DNA from: Mycoplasma sp. OR1901
GTDB taxonomy: Bacteria; Bacillota_I; Bacilli_A; Mycoplasmatales; Metamycoplasmataceae
Length of the DNA stretch: 64,000 bases
Assembly: GCF_013348745.1 (NCBI RefSeq)
Contig: NZ_CP054666.1
Coordinates: forward strand, 1-64,000
Reading direction: 5' to 3'
The position numbers and the translations under genes were made by a program. How positions within the stretch are numbered: the stretch's first letter is position 1; every line of letters begins with the position of its first letter. A model generated the notes under the pieces. The model saw only the letters and a list, made by a program, of their open reading frames with translations. It searched no databases and had not been told where the DNA came from. Below, piece after piece: positions 20,455 to 36,561 of this stretch.

Positions 20455-23154
20455 TTGTACAATCAAGAATACATAAAAAACAAAACTGGTTTATCTTCAA
20501 CGGAAGTTGAAAGATTAATCAAACAAAATGGTTATAACAAAATGACCGTAAAAAAAGAAAAAAGTATTTTTAAAATGTTCTTAGAACAATTTAAAGACTT
20601 TATGATTATTTTACTTTTAATTGCTTCAGCATTTAGTTTTGGTGTGGCAATATATGAAGCAATAACAAACGAAAACCAAAAAACATCGGAGCTAATAATT
20701 TCATTTATAGAGCCGTTTATAATACTTATAGTAGTAGCACTTAATGCTATGCTTGGAACTTATCAGGAGATTAAAAGTAACCAAGCGGTTAAAGCTCTTT
20801 CTAAAAGTAATGAGTTATATGCCAAAGTTTATCGTGATGGTAAATTAATAACTATTCCTTCATCTGATTTAGTGGTAGGTGATTTAATAGTAGTCGAAGC
20901 TGGTGATATTATTTCTGCAGATGCAGATTTAATTGAATCATATTCATTTTATGCAGTAGAATCAGCGTTAACTGGTGAATCTATTGCGGTTGAAAAAGAT
21001 GCAAATTTTGTTTCAACAGATAGCACTAATTTAGGAGATCAAAAGAATAAAATTTTCTCAGGAACATATTCTACACAAGGTAGAGCAATTGCTGTAGTTA
21101 CAGCAATTGGTGATCAAACAGAAATTGGGAAAATTAATAATTTAATACAAGAACAAAAAGTTCCTTTAACACCACTTCAAGTAAAACTTAATAAACTAAG
21201 TAAAGTTTTCGGAATTATCGGAATTGTTCTATTATTCGTAACAGCAATATTACAAATAGTAATTCAAGGATCAATTACAAGTAATTGAACCAAACCAGAA
21301 TTATATTCAAACGCTACAGTTATTGGTATTTCTTTAGCTGTTGCAGCGATACCTGAAGGATTAATAACATTCACAACAGTTCTTTTAGCAATCGGTGTTG
21401 CAAGAATGACTCGTGAAAAAGTTATAATCAAATCATTTGCAGCAATTGAAACAATTGGTTCAACAAGCATAATCTGTTCTGATAAAACAGGTACACTTAC
21501 AGAAAATAAAATGAAAGTAGTTGATTTTATTAACTACAATAAAACTTTAAGTAATGAAAAAGTTTTAGAATACTTTGTTGCATGTTGTGATGCATCAATT
21601 CACAAAAATGATAAAGGTGAGTTTGTTGAAGTTGGAGATCAAACAGAAATTGGTATTTTATATTACGCAAATGAACATAATATAAATGACGAAAATATAT
21701 ATAATCATTTCTCAAAAATCAACTCATTACCATTTGATAGTGACAGAAAATTAATGTCAGTATTATTAAAAGAAAATGATCAAAACATTTTAATTACAAA
21801 AGGTGCTCCAGATGTTGTTTTTTCAAGAGTCAAAGATTTAGACGAATCATATAGACATAAAGTTGAAGAGTTATCAAATAAAAGTTATAGAGTTTTAGCT
21901 ATTGCTAAAAAAGTTATTAACAAAGATAATATCGATTTTGACGATGAAAAAGACTTAGAATTTATCGGTTTAATTGCAATGGTTGACCCAGCTAGAGTTG
22001 GAGTTAAAGAAAGTATCAAACAAGGTTTTGAAGCTGGAATTAAACCTATTATGATTACAGGTGACCATTTAACAACAGCAGTTGCAATCGCAAAAGAATT
22101 AGGTATATTTGTTGAAGGTGATAGAGCTATAACAGGATTAGAATTATCTAACATGAGTGATGAGCAACTAAAAGAACAAGTTGAACATATTTCTGTTTAT
22201 GCACGTGTTACACCATCAGATAAATTAAGAATTGTAAACGCATGACAATCACATAACCAAGTTGTTGCCATGACTGGTGATGGTGTAAACGATGCGCCTG
22301 CACTTAAACGTAGTGATAGTGGTATCGCTATGGGAATTACAGGTACTGATGTTTCTAAACAAGCGGCAGATATGATTTTAACAGATGACAATTTTAGTAC
22401 AATTGTTAAAGCTGTTAAAAGTGGTAGAGAAACATATCACAGAATTAAATCTGTTATATTAAACTTATTAATTTCATCAATAACCGAAATTATAGTAATG
22501 TTATTTGGATTATTTGTATTTTCATTTGTATTCAAAGAACAATTCAAAAATACTGATGTAATAATATTATCTGCATCACAATTATTATGAATTAATTTAC
22601 TTACACACGGTCTACCTTCTATTGCCTTAGGTATGACGCCGACTGATGTAAATGTTATGAAAAATAAACCAACAAAAAGAGATGAAAGCATATTCGCAAA
22701 CGGAATGTTTAAAGAATTGATGTTACAAAGTCTTGTGCTTTCATTTGCTTCATTATTATCTTATGGATTAGTTGGAATGTTAGCTGTACAAGCAAATATT
22801 AGTGGCGAGAAATTTGTTAAATTAACTTCGAGTGCAATGTTTGTTACTTTAGGTATTGGAGCAAGTTTAAATTCACTTAATTTAATGAGTAAATCATCAA
22901 TTATTTTCTCTAAATTTAAAAAATACAAATTAGTATATATTGCTAGTTTATTCTCTGTAGTATCAATGTTATTTGTAACATTTATTCCAGGGCTATCAAA
23001 TGTATTTAAGATAACTTCTTTAGAAGTTTACGGTCAAAATTGATTATATTGATTTATACCTTTAATACTTTCTTTAAACTTAGTATTTTATGCTGAAATT
23101 AAAAAAATTTATTTTGTTATTAAAAATTCTTTAAATAATAAATCTATGATATAA
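20455..23154 (+). CDS. Cation-translocating P-type ATPase (SERCA/PMCA-like)
   Basis: An 899-aa ion pump. Phosphorylation site SDKTGTLT has D343; TGES occurs in the actuator domain (LTGESIAVE), KGAPDV in the nucleotide domain, and [12 protein letters not shown] at the hinge. PEGL in membrane segment 4 (VAAIPEGL) is typical of Ca2+-type (P2) pumps, so calcium is the most likely substrate. About ten hydrophobic segments; four TGA Trp codons. Start is TTG 20455, chosen because AAAGGAGAAA lies just upstream; the frame is open further upstream but that part reads through the trxB terminator. Confidence 0.93.
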
Positions 23155-23212
23155 TAAAAAGGCAACTTAATATTAAAACATAAAAAAATTCAAAATTAAC
23201 GTAGGAGGTTGT

Positions 23213-23647
23213 ATGAGACAAACAACAATTGTTAATACACAAAAAGCAAATAAAAAGTGATATGTTATTGATGCTGAAGGTCAAGTTTTAGGACGTTTAG
23301 CAGCATACGTTGCTTCTGTATTAAGAGGAAAAAACAAACCTGAATTTACTCCAAATGCTGACATGGGAGATAACGTTGTTATTATAAACGCTGAAAAAAT
23401 CGTTTTAACAGCTAAAAAAGAAGAACAAAAAATTTACTACTCACACTCAGGATACCCTGGTGGATTAAAAAGTATAACAGCAGCAAAATTAAGAGTAAAA
23501 AGACCTACAGCTTTAATCGAAAAAGCTGTAAGTGGTATGCTTCCTCATACAAAGCTTGGTAACAAACAACGTCGTAACTTATTTGTATATGCAGGACCAG
23601 AACATAAACAACAAGCACAAAACCCAGAAAGATTAGAGGTTAAATAA
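23213..23647 (+). CDS. rplM: 50S ribosomal protein L13
   Basis: A 144-aa ribosomal protein. It starts [12 protein letters not shown] with TGA Trp at residue 17 ([17 protein letters not shown] is the family start). GAEN-type signature [11 protein letters not shown] is present. GTAGGAGG ribosome site. Two nt from rpsI, the conserved rplM-rpsI pair. Confidence 0.98.
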
Positions 23648-23649
23648 TT

Positions 23650-24045
23650 ATGAGTAAAAACATAGAATACCGTGGATTAGGAAGAAGAAAATCATCAGTT
23701 GCTCGTGTTAGATTAACACCAGGAACAGGTAAATTCGTAATCAACAAACGTGAAGCTCGTGAATACTTAACATCAGACATTTACTTAAAAGACGCTAATC
23801 AACCATTTGATTTAACAGAAACAAAAGGAACATTCGATGTTTCAGTTGTTGTTGCTGGTGGTGGTTTAAGTGGTCAAGCAGGAGCTATTAGATTAGGTAT
23901 TGCTCGTGCTTTATTAGAAGCAAGTGCTGATTACCGTTCAACTCTTAAAGCAGCAGGAATGCTAACAAGAGATGCAAGAGCTAAAGAACGTAAAAAACCT
24001 GGACTTCGTGCTGCTCGTCGTGCAAGACAATTCTCAAAACGTTAA
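23650..24045 (+). CDS. rpsI: 30S ribosomal protein S9
   Basis: A 131-aa protein with [15 protein letters not shown] at the start, [19 protein letters not shown] in the middle and the basic tail [10 protein letters not shown] that reaches the decoding region. Standard length, directly downstream of rplM. Confidence 0.98.
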   Translation: MSKNIEYRGLGRRKSSVARVRLTPGTGKFVINKREAREYLTSDIYLKDANQPFDLTETKGTFDVSVVVAGGGLSGQAGAIRLGIARALLEASADYRSTLKAAGMLTRDARAKERKKPGLRAARRARQFSKR

Positions 24046-24065
24046 TTTTATAATAATAAAAAGCT

Positions 24066-24092
24066 TTGCTATTACTGTTTATATGCTATAAT
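24066..24092 (+). promoter_or_regulatory. Promoter of tRNA-Ile
   Basis: TTGCTA (24066-24071) and extended -10 TGCTATAAT (TATAAT 24087-24092), 15-nt spacing, 15 nt before the tRNA. The same stretch can fold (GCTTTGCTAT / ATAGTAAAGC), so it may also end rplM-rpsI transcripts. Confidence 0.6.
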
Positions 24093-24107
24093 AGTAAAGC
24101 AATATAT

Positions 24108-24184
24108 GCGAGCGTAGCTCAGCTGGTTAGAGCACACGACTGATAATCGTGAGGTCGATGGTTCGAGTCCATTCGTTCGCACCA
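24108..24184 (+). tRNA. tRNA-Ile (GAU)
   Basis: A 77-nt cloverleaf with encoded CCA. Acceptor GCGAGCG / CGTTCGC has one G-U pair; the anticodon loop CTGATAA reads GAU; T-loop GGTTCGAGTCC is standard. Confidence 0.97.
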
Positions 24185-24228
24185 TTTCAAGAAATTGACC
24201 AATAAGCCTTATGGCTTATTTTTTTATT
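24181..24228 (+). repeat. 48-bp inverted repeat, left copy
   Basis: Begins with the ACCA tail of tRNA-Ile and includes its trailer and the terminator hairpin AATAAGCC-TTAT-GGCTTATT plus T tract. It is identical, in inverted orientation, to 25854-25901, the trailer of tRNA-Lys. The pair brackets the permease gene. Confidence 0.9.
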
Positions 24229-24306
24229 ATTTTTTAATAAAAAATTATTTAATTTTTATTTTAAGTTATACTATTAAATGGCCATTAAAAAAGCCAAGGA
24301 GTTTAA

Positions 24307-25791
24307 ATGAAAAATAATAAAAAAATAGGCTTCGCCTTATCATTAATGATGTTAATAGGAACCGTAGTTGGAATTGGTATATTTTTCAAAAATATATCAG
24401 TTGGAAAAGCGGTTGATTATAACGGGTTAAGCTGACTGATAACTTGAATCATAGGTGGGATAATCTCAATTTGTGTCGCACTATGTTTTTCAGAAATCGG
24501 TTCAATGACTAACAAAAATTTTTCAGGAATATCCAACTGAATACACAGATTAAAGCCGGGAGCAACATCATATGGTATATCTTTAACATACGCACTATTT
24601 TATTTTGGATTATTATTTACAATCCTTGGTAGTTTCGGTTCAGAAATATTCTTTTATTTCTTATCTGTAATGGGTGCAATTAATTTTAACGATATTAAGA
24701 TTTGAGCACACTTGTTATTAGGTGCATTAATTAGTATTTACTTTTTATCACTAGTTATCTTATCACAGCGTGCATCCGGGATTTTCCAATTAGTTGTAAC
24801 AGTATTAAAATTTATTCCGTTATTTTCTGTTATGATAATAGGTTTAGTTTTAGCTAACACACATAACCTAAATGATGGTTCACAACCATTAAATGCATTT
24901 TTAAACGGATCATTTACACTTAAAGGTGTAATTGTCGCTTTACCAGCAGTTTTATTTTCATATGATGCATTTTTAATAGTTGGATCATTTGGTAACAAAA
25001 TTAAAAATTCTAAAAAAAGATTACCTATTATAGTTGTAGTTGGGATGGTATCAATTACTGCATTATATACATTAATTGCATTATCATCAATTTTACACAA
25101 CGCAAAAACAGTGGAAGGAATTTTATTAGATTCTCTACCTAAATCTTTAGGTACAGTTATTGAAAAAATAATTTACACTTTATTGTTAATTTCCACACTT
25201 GGAGTTATAAACGGGATAACTTTTGCCTATAAAAATGAAATGGAAATAATTCTTTCAAATAAACTAGTATTTGGATCTAAAAGTATTTTGAAAAAAATGA
25301 GTTTAAGAAAAGCAATCTTCTTGTATTGCACACTTACATTTTTATTTTACTTTGTAATTTTATTCGGTTTAAGTTTAAGTTTTAACACAGATTCATTTTT
25401 AGATTTATTTAGCAATTATCCTACTGTTTTCTTTTTTGCGGTTTATTTATATATTATTATCTTGTATGCTAAAAAGAGAAAAAATATTATTGATACTAAA
25501 AAAATAAATAACATTCTTTTTTATGTAGTAACTGTAATTTCATTCATCGGAATTACAACTATTGAAATAGCATATTTTATTACAATATTTTCAAACGCTA
25601 TAAGTGGAGTTGCTAAAAATAATTACGGGGTATTTTATAATAGTTCAAAACTTTTATTCCCTGGTTGATTCGAAGTAATAATTTATTTCTTATTCTTATC
25701 ATTCACTTTCAGTATTCCTGTTTTAAATTACTATCTTGAAAAATTTATTTTTAAAAGAGATTTAATCAAACGTATTAAACAACTATATTAA
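24307..25791 (+). CDS. APC-family amino-acid permease
   Basis: A 494-aa integral membrane transporter with about 12 hydrophobic segments. The N-terminal GTVVGIGIFF is the APC signature in the first membrane helix; AVLFSYDAFLIVGSFGNKIKNSKKRLP matches the conserved loop after helix 6 (helix-6 break and K/R-P exit). The substrate cannot be read from sequence. Several TGA Trp codons. AAGGAG 9 nt before the ATG. The gene is bracketed by the 48-bp inverted repeat. Confidence 0.88.
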
Positions 25792-25803
25792 CATTTAAAA
25801 TCA

Positions 25804-25840
25804 AACTTCTAAATCTAGAAAAAAGATTTAGAAGTTTTTA
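25804..25840 (+). terminator. Terminator of permease gene
   Basis: AACTTCTAAATCT / AGATTTAGAAGTT with an AGAAAAA loop and trailing T run. Confidence 0.85.
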
Positions 25841-25853
25841 ATATCTGTAAAAG

Positions 25854-25901
25854 AATAAAAAAATAAGCCATAAGGCTTATTGGTCAATTTCTTGAAATGG
25901 T
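25854..25901 (-). repeat. 48-bp inverted repeat, right copy
   Basis: Reverse complement of 24181-24228, covering the ACCA end of tRNA-Lys, the trailer and the terminator hairpin. The minus-strand copy terminates the tRNA-Leu/tRNA-Lys transcript. Confidence 0.9.
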
Positions 25902-25973
25902 ACGTCCTAGAGGATTCGAACCTCTGACCCAATGGTTAAAAGCCATTTGCTCTACCTGCTGAGCTAAGGACGC
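25898..25973 (-). tRNA. tRNA-Lys (UUU)
   Basis: A 76-nt cloverleaf with encoded CCA. Acceptor GCGTCCT / AGGACGT; anticodon loop CTTTTAA reads UUU; T-arm GAGGTTCGAATCCTC. Cotranscribed with the upstream tRNA-Leu, 6 nt apart. Confidence 0.97.
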
Positions 25974-25979
25974 ATAACA

Positions 25980-26065
25980 TGGTACCCAGAACTGGACTTG
26001 AACCAGCACGATTTTGCAATCGAGGGATTTTAAGTCCCTTGCGTCTACCATTCCGCCACCTGGGC
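25980..26065 (-). tRNA. tRNA-Leu (UAA)
   Basis: An 86-nt class II tRNA with a long variable arm and encoded CCA. Acceptor GCCCAGG / TCTGGGT; anticodon loop CTTAAAA reads UAA; T-arm CTGGTTCAAGTCCAG. Confidence 0.96.
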
Positions 26066-26275
26066 AATTTCTTGTGTTGCTAAATTATTATAACATATAA
26101 AAAAAATATCAAAGCATTTTTATAAATATTTTTTTATTTTTTTATTTTGATAATAATTATCAATTTAACAATAAAGAAAAACTTTATTATTAAATTTAAT
26201 TAAATTATATAATATAAAAGAATATTGTTAGGATTATACTATTAAAATTACTTTAATAACGTAGTTAGGAATAAA

Positions 26276-27100
26276 ATGCAAGATAAAATAAATTTACTAT
26301 TTATAGGTGATATCTTTGGAACACCAGGGATAATTACGGTAGAAAAACTATTACCGAAATTAATTAAAGAAAATAATATTGATTTTGTTATAGCGCAAGG
26401 TGAAAATGTTACAGGTAGAAAAGGTCTTAATGCAGAAGACTATAATAGATTAAAAAAAGCGGGTGTAAACTGCCTTACAATGGGTAACCACGTTTGAGCA
26501 AATGAGGATATATATAATATTATAGAAAAAGAAGATATTATAAGACCGTTTAATATTGATTCAAGTTATCCAGGTTATGGAACCTTAGTTTATAAAGTAA
26601 AAGATTTTACATTAAGAGTTAGTTCGTTATTAGGTAATACATTTAATGAACTAAATTATCCTTGAAAAGAATCAAGCGCTTTACCATTCTTAATTTCAGC
26701 ACATGAATTAATGAATTATAAAGATACTGATTTTCACTTTATTGATTTTCATGCTGAAACAACAAGTGAAAAATATGTGTTAGGTCTTGAAGTAGACGGA
26801 GTAATTGACGCAGTCTGCGGAACACATACTCACGTTCAAACAAATGATGATCATATTTTACCTAACGGAACTTGTTATATAACTGATGCAGGAACTGTTG
26901 GACCTATTGATTCAGCAATAGGAGCCAATTTTCAAGAAGTACGTGATAAGATGTTAGATCCGAGTTCAAGAAAAAGATTTCAAGTTAGTCCAAACAATAC
27001 TCAATTTAATGCCGTGGTAATTACCTTAAAAAAAGACGGTCTAAAAAACAGAACACACGAGATTAGAAAGATAAATATTTTCGATATAAAAATTTATTAA
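26276..27100 (+). CDS. YmdB-family metallophosphoesterase
   Basis: A 274-aa phosphodiesterase of the TIGR00282/YmdB family, which hydrolyses 2',3'- or 3',5'-cyclic nucleotides in studied members. Metal ligands are visible in LLFIGDIFG (D), AQGENVTG (E/N), MGNHVW (N/H), DFHAE and CGTHTHVQT (H). TGA Trp codons follow GNHV. AGGAATAAA precedes the ATG. Length matches the family (~265-280). The gene stands alone before the rRNA operon. Confidence 0.9.
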
Positions 27101-27118
27101 AAAAAATAAAAAATAATT

Positions 27119-27146
27119 TTGAACTTTCTAAATATGGTGTTATAAT
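27119..27146 (+). promoter_or_regulatory. rRNA operon promoter
   Basis: TTGAAC (27119-27124), 16-nt spacer, TATAAT (27141-27146), about 90 nt before the mature 16S end. This is among the best sigma-A promoters in the window. Confidence 0.75.
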
Positions 27147-27235
27147 AGTTAGGCAATCATTAAAAACAACAAGTAAAAATCATTGCAAAAAGTTCTTTGA
27201 AAACTAGATATATACAATAAAACATGACAGTCAAT

Positions 27236-28743
<1,508 letters not shown>

Positions 28744-29054
28744 ACGGAGTACATAAGTTACAATTCATTTTAGTAACAATTACTAACTTTTAAGACCATT
28801 TTTATTTATTTAATATTTGAGTCATGGCTTTCTTTAATGGTCAGAAAGATTTATATATCTAGTTTTGAGAGAACTTCTCTCTTTGTTCTTTGAAAACTGA
28901 ATAGTAAAGATAAATTAATATAACAACGACATCAAAAAAATAAATTAAATTAGTCAATTTGTTTTGTGATACCGAGTAATTATTATTAAAATAATAATTT
29001 ATTAAAATGTCTTTGAATACATCAACAAACAATAGGAAAATATTGAAATAACTT
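28744..29054 (+). other. 16S-23S spacer with processing stems
   Basis: About 310 nt with no tRNA gene, as usual in mycoplasmas. It holds the 3' half of the 16S stem and the 5' half of the 23S stem (GAAAACTGAATAGTAAA, about 28891-28907), which pairs with TTTACTATTCAGTTTTC near 31975-31991. Confidence 0.8.
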
Positions 29055-31942
<2,888 letters not shown>

Positions 31943-31974
31943 GGTGTATTTAAGACATTTTAATGAATTATTAA

Positions 31975-32025
31975 TTTACTATTCAGTTTTCAGAGAATAA
32001 GCCCAGAAGGGCATTTTTTTATACC
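31975..32025 (+). terminator. End of rRNA operon: processing stem and terminator
   Basis: TTTACTATTCAGTTTTC pairs with the 23S upstream stem; then GCCC-AGAA-GGGC with a T7 run ends the operon. Confidence 0.75.
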
Positions 32026-32111
32026 TTTTTTAAAACCTACACTATCAGATAAATATGACTAAAATTAAACTATTTAAGTGCAAAAATATTTATTTATTAC
32101 AAATAATATAA

Positions 32112-32143
32112 TATAATTGTTCTATATTACTGTATAGTAATAT
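32112..32143 (+). promoter_or_regulatory. Promoter with palindromic operator, ABC/aromatic-motif operon
   Basis: TATAAT at 32112-32117 followed, 6 nt later, by a perfect 20-bp palindrome ATATTACTGTATAGTAATAT (32124-32143) covering the expected start site. Ribosome site GGAAGGA follows. Nearly the same palindrome lies at the same distance from the -10 box of the lipoprotein gene at 48893. Confidence 0.65.
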
Positions 32144-32162
32144 AATAAAACGGAAGGATAAA

Positions 32163-33989
32163 ATGACAAATACAAAAAATTATATTCAGTTTTTACATAA
32201 ATTAATTTTAAAGAAAAAAAACACAATTATAATACCGGCTATTTTAACTACATTAATGCTTATAGTTACTATTGTTTTTTCACAAATTAATTTAAATATA
32301 GATGCTAAAAATATTGTTTTTTATGTTGTTGTTTCAATACAACTAATTTTTACGTTATTTTTTGCATCACTTAAATCAATAAACCTTTTTAAAGATCTTA
32401 GTGAGGACGGGTTAGAATTATTGACATTTTCTAAACCATTATCAAGGAAAAGTATAATACTTGGTAAAACATTTGTTAATATGATTGTAGGTTTATATTG
32501 AGCAATAATACTTACAGTTTTAAATCTAATATTTATAGGTGTTTTAAACCCACAATGATTGTTACAAAGTTTTTATGTAACTTTATTAACAATATATCTA
32601 GCATATATTTTATTTGGTAATTTAAGTTTACTAATTGCTTATAAATTTAATACCAAAATAGCCTTAACATTACCAATAGTATTATTTAGCCCACTAGCTT
32701 TTGGTGGAACATTAATTTCAGGTAAAACAACTTCTGTTAGTGATAATTTTGCTTATTTCTTAAATTATAAACATGATAAAAACCCATCAGGCAACTTAGT
32801 TAATTCAGAAATGTTTTATTTAAAAAATGGTAAAGATAACTTCTATTTAATGGCTAACGGACTTAAAAATAAAACATTTAGAGCAGATCAAAAGCAATAC
32901 ATCCAAGAAGCGTATAAACACTCTAAAAACGCTCCTAAAACATGACAATTATATTCTTTACTAGTAACTCCTTATCAAATGCTAGATATGTTTAATTACG
33001 ATAATACAAACATATTTAAACTATTCAGAGGAAATACAATTAATAATTTAGAAGGTTACTTTAATTATGATGACAGTGAAAGTTTCTTACATAATTATGA
33101 ACTAAAGTCAGTTTCTGATTTACCTATGTATGAATATCATACATTTAATGAAGATGGTAGTCAAAATAATGAGGTTCTAAAATCATTTATAGTTCCTGGT
33201 GCATTAAAAAACGAATCACATATTAAAGGTCTAGAAAACACAAATATTATTTATGCTAGAGATAAAGCAGATTCGTTTAAATTTAAGTTCCCGGAAGATC
33301 AATATGTTTATTCTGCTGCCGATAATTTAGTTGGTGAAATAAAATGAGAATATTTAGATGAATTATTATCTGACGATATATTTAATGATTATGCAAGTAA
33401 GTTTTACAATAGTTTTATTAATAATAATAAAAATTTAAAAGAAAAATTAGATATTAAAAACACTTTAATACAACAAATTGAAAAAGAACTTAATGATGAT
33501 AATAGCGAAATTAATAGATTAGAATCAGAATCAATTGTATTAAACCCTAGATCATTACAAAATAAAGATATACAAAATATAACAGATAAAAAAGTTTATA
33601 TAGCTTCAAGTCTTTTATACTATGCGTACTTTAACTTTATGAATACAAGCAACCAAAAAATAATAGATTCAATTTTATCGAATAATTTTGAAGAATTAAA
33701 ATATACACCATCTCAAATTTCTGTTCGTATTGGTGAGTTTAAATATAACATTGGTGGATATAGTCAATACACACCAAAACAAGAAGTTAATGATGAAAAT
33801 AAAATAATAATAAGATATGAACTTACAAAATCAGATAACTATTTATTCCAAGCTACAGATGAGGTTTATGAATTATCTAGAACACAAAAAGTTGTTAATA
33901 AAGATTTATATTTACTAATTTGAATTGCAATCATCGCAATCCTAGTATCAGTTAATAGCGTTTTATACTACAAAAAGGATTATAAATAA
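32163..33989 (+). CDS. ABC-2-like transporter permease with large external domain
   Basis: A 608-aa membrane protein. Five or six hydrophobic segments lie in residues ~18-185, then a soluble segment of about 390 residues, then a final membrane helix (WIAIIAILVSVNSVLYY) and a short KKDYK tail. This is the ABC-2 exporter layout with an inserted extracytoplasmic domain. Its start follows GGAAGGATAAA. TAATG couples it to the ATPase gene. The operon then encodes three related surface proteins, so the pump may export or be assisted by them. Family assignment rests on topology and neighbour. Confidence 0.8.
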
Positions 33990-34705
33990 TGAATGATAAT
34001 ATTTTAGAAATTAAAAATTTAACAAAGATTTATAAAAACAATAAAAACGAACAAACTGGTGTTTTCTCACTTAATTTTAGTGTGAAAAAAGGTTCTTTCC
34101 ATGCATTTATTGGTGAAAACGGATCTGGTAAAACAACAACTATAAAATCTATAATAAGTTCATATATTAATTACACAGGTGATATTTTAATTGACAATGT
34201 TGATGTTAAGAAAAATCCTTTGATTAAATCAAAAATTGGTTATGTTCCTGAAAGTGCAATCTTCCCTAAAGAATTAAATGTCTATGAATATTTACTTTAT
34301 TTAGGTTGCTTAGGTTCTTTATCTAAGAAAGAAGTGCAAACAAAAATTGATTCATTACTTGAAAAATTCGATATTACAGACTTAAAATATAAAAAACCTT
34401 TTAACTTTTCATCAGGTCAAAAGAAGAAAATTTTATTAATTCAAATGTTGTTAAATGAACCTGAATTAATCATTTTAGACGAACCTGCAGCTAATTTAGA
34501 CCCAACTGCAAGATATCAATTATTTAGTTTACTTGAAGAGCTTCATCAAAGTGGAACTACTATTTTTATCAGTTCTCACATATTAAGTGAAATCGATAAA
34601 TATGTTGATTCATTCACTTTAATTCACAAAGGTAAAATCTTATATAACGGATTAAAAACAGAACAACTAGAGAAGGTTTTCTATGAAAAAATCATTAAAG
34701 TATAG
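33989..34705 (+). CDS. ABC transporter ATP-binding protein
   Basis: A 238-aa nucleotide-binding subunit. Walker A GENGSGKTTT is near residue 45; the signature is FSSGQKKKILLIQ; Walker B is LIILDEPAANLDP; the H-loop is ISSHILSEID. It resembles the CcmA/NatA type that pairs with ABC-2 permeases. It overlaps the permease by 1 nt and the next gene by 23 nt. Confidence 0.95.
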   Translation: MNDNILEIKNLTKIYKNNKNEQTGVFSLNFSVKKGSFHAFIGENGSGKTTTIKSIISSYINYTGDILIDNVDVKKNPLIKSKIGYVPESAIFPKELNVYEYLLYLGCLGSLSKKEVQTKIDSLLEKFDITDLKYKKPFNFSSGQKKKILLIQMLLNEPELIILDEPAANLDPTARYQLFSLLEELHQSGTTIFISSHILSEIDKYVDSFTLIHKGKILYNGLKTEQLEKVFYEKIIKV

Positions 34706-35699
34706 CTTGCTTTCTCTTACAACATTAACCGCAATAATTGTGACTAGTTTATCAGTTGGTTTATCAGTTAATAATGCATCTATTAAACCTAAAGATAATA
34801 ATTATAAAAATCATTTACAAACAAAAAAAGAAGAGAATGTATATTTAAAACAATTAGCAGATGAATTCTTTTTTAACTCAGAGTTAACAGATAATTTTAA
34901 AAACGATTATTTCAATAACCAAAATAATATTAATGACAATTATTTTAATGAATTAAATGTAGCTCTTACATATGCACCATTTCCGGTGGTTCACTTATTA
35001 GAAATTGCTAAAGACATTAAAATCAAATATGCTCGTCAATCGGTTGAAATATTTGAGAATTTATTAACAAATAATTGATATTGATACTTAACAAACTTAG
35101 ATTCATTTTTATATCAATTTAATCCTTTTAATAGTAAATACAAGGATAATAAAGATGATAAAGGTAAAGATACAAAAGAAATTCAAAAAGAATTTGAAGA
35201 GCTATTTAATAAAAACGAATTGTTTTATAAAATAAAAAATACAGATATAACAGGTTATAAAACTTTTGAAATACCAAATCTTAAACAAGATGTTTATACT
35301 AATAAAAAAATAGGTTTTTTAAAAGTATCAAATAATGTTTTAATTCCTTTTTTTACATACACCAATGAGAAAAAGGAAAATATAATAATGATTACTCCTG
35401 ATTTATTCGTTTTCAATAAAGAAATTGAAGATACAACGATTAAAAACATAGCTGACTTGTTTATTAGTTTAAGACAAGAAAGAATCGATTCAGACATTGC
35501 ATACTTTAAAAAAATAAGTAGTTCAGGTCAATATGATGAAAACGAAGTTTATAAAACATATGATGACAAAACTTTATTTCAAATTTTTAATAAAAATAAC
35601 TACTCTGAACTATTTTTCAAAGAATTATTTAGATTCAATCAATTAGATAATGATATTAAATTTAAAAGATTTACATGAGGTTTTAATGAAAAAAAATAA
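34683..35699 (+). CDS. Aromatic-motif membrane-anchored protein 1
   Basis: A 338-aa protein with a basic start and one hydrophobic segment (about residues 8-30) but no lipobox Cys, so it is probably signal-anchored. After residue ~133 it has NWYWYLTNLDSFLYQF, an aromatic-rich block also found in the next two genes. The rest is soluble and charged. The long overlap with the ATPase gene (23 nt) shows operonic expression. It resembles what NCBI annotation calls aromatic-motif membrane proteins of mycoplasmas (from memory); function is unknown. Confidence 0.75.
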
Positions 35700-36561
35700 A
35701 TACTTATTTAGTTTACTAGGTTTAGTTTCCGCTTCATTAGCTGTAAGTTCATGTTCTGATTTTTCAAAAAGTACTCAAACATCTTTAAATAAACATATTC
35801 AATTAGTTGATGAAGTTAGTCCTAAAACAGTAGACAAAAACAAACAAAAAACAGAAGATATCATTAATAAATTATTAAATCAAGTATTCAAAGGTAGTCA
35901 ATCTAAAATATTACAATTTTTAGATGAACAAAAAGCAAATGAAGTTAAAATAAGACAAGAATTTTTAGAAGCTAAAGAAAGTTTTAAGGTTGCTAAAAGC
36001 AATGGAGAACATCCTGAATTTACTAACTCAGTAAATCAAAGAAATTTCTTTGCAAAAAATTGATACTTTTTCTTAACTCATTTAGATGAATTCGAATTTA
36101 ATTTTGTAGAGTATGTTTTTGATGGACTAAAAAATGGTAAGACTGCAAGTGAAGAATATAAGGCTACTATAGCAAACAAGCCTGCAATTGATAGTTTTAA
36201 ACTTAAAAATAATTTACTTGAGAATATTAAAAATGGTGATGAATCTAAAGAAATATCAAATACTAATGTTTACTATATTCTAAAAGGTAAAATGGTTTTT
36301 AGATTAAGTGTTAATGATTTAGATCAAGAACAACCAACAGTAACTATGTTACCTATGTTTTGATACTTCCCAGAATCAAGAGCTAAATCAATATCTATTG
36401 CATTAATTTCTTCGATTGTGCATACACTTTTTATTCATAACTATCCTCAAGCTTATTCTGAATTTGAAAAAGTTATGGTAGTAGACCAAAGATATGGTAG
36501 TCCTGTTTTCGTATACCCAACAATAATAGAGCAAAAAGGAGAAGAAAATGAAAGTAAATAA
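35686..36561 (+). CDS. Aromatic-motif lipoprotein 2
   Basis: A 291-aa lipoprotein; lipobox AVSSC at about residue 23 after a hydrophobic signal. The start at 35686 is preferred to the upstream in-frame ATG because it begins the signal peptide (MKKNKYLFS) after GAGG. The aromatic block KNWYFFLTHLDEFEFNF follows residue ~125. It overlaps the previous gene by 14 nt and the next by 14 nt. Two TGA Trp codons. Paralogous in layout to its neighbours. Confidence 0.8.

Noticed and set aside
31943-32162. 5S rRNA after 23S
   Set aside because: No 5S-like sequence before the terminator; mycoplasmas often place 5S elsewhere.
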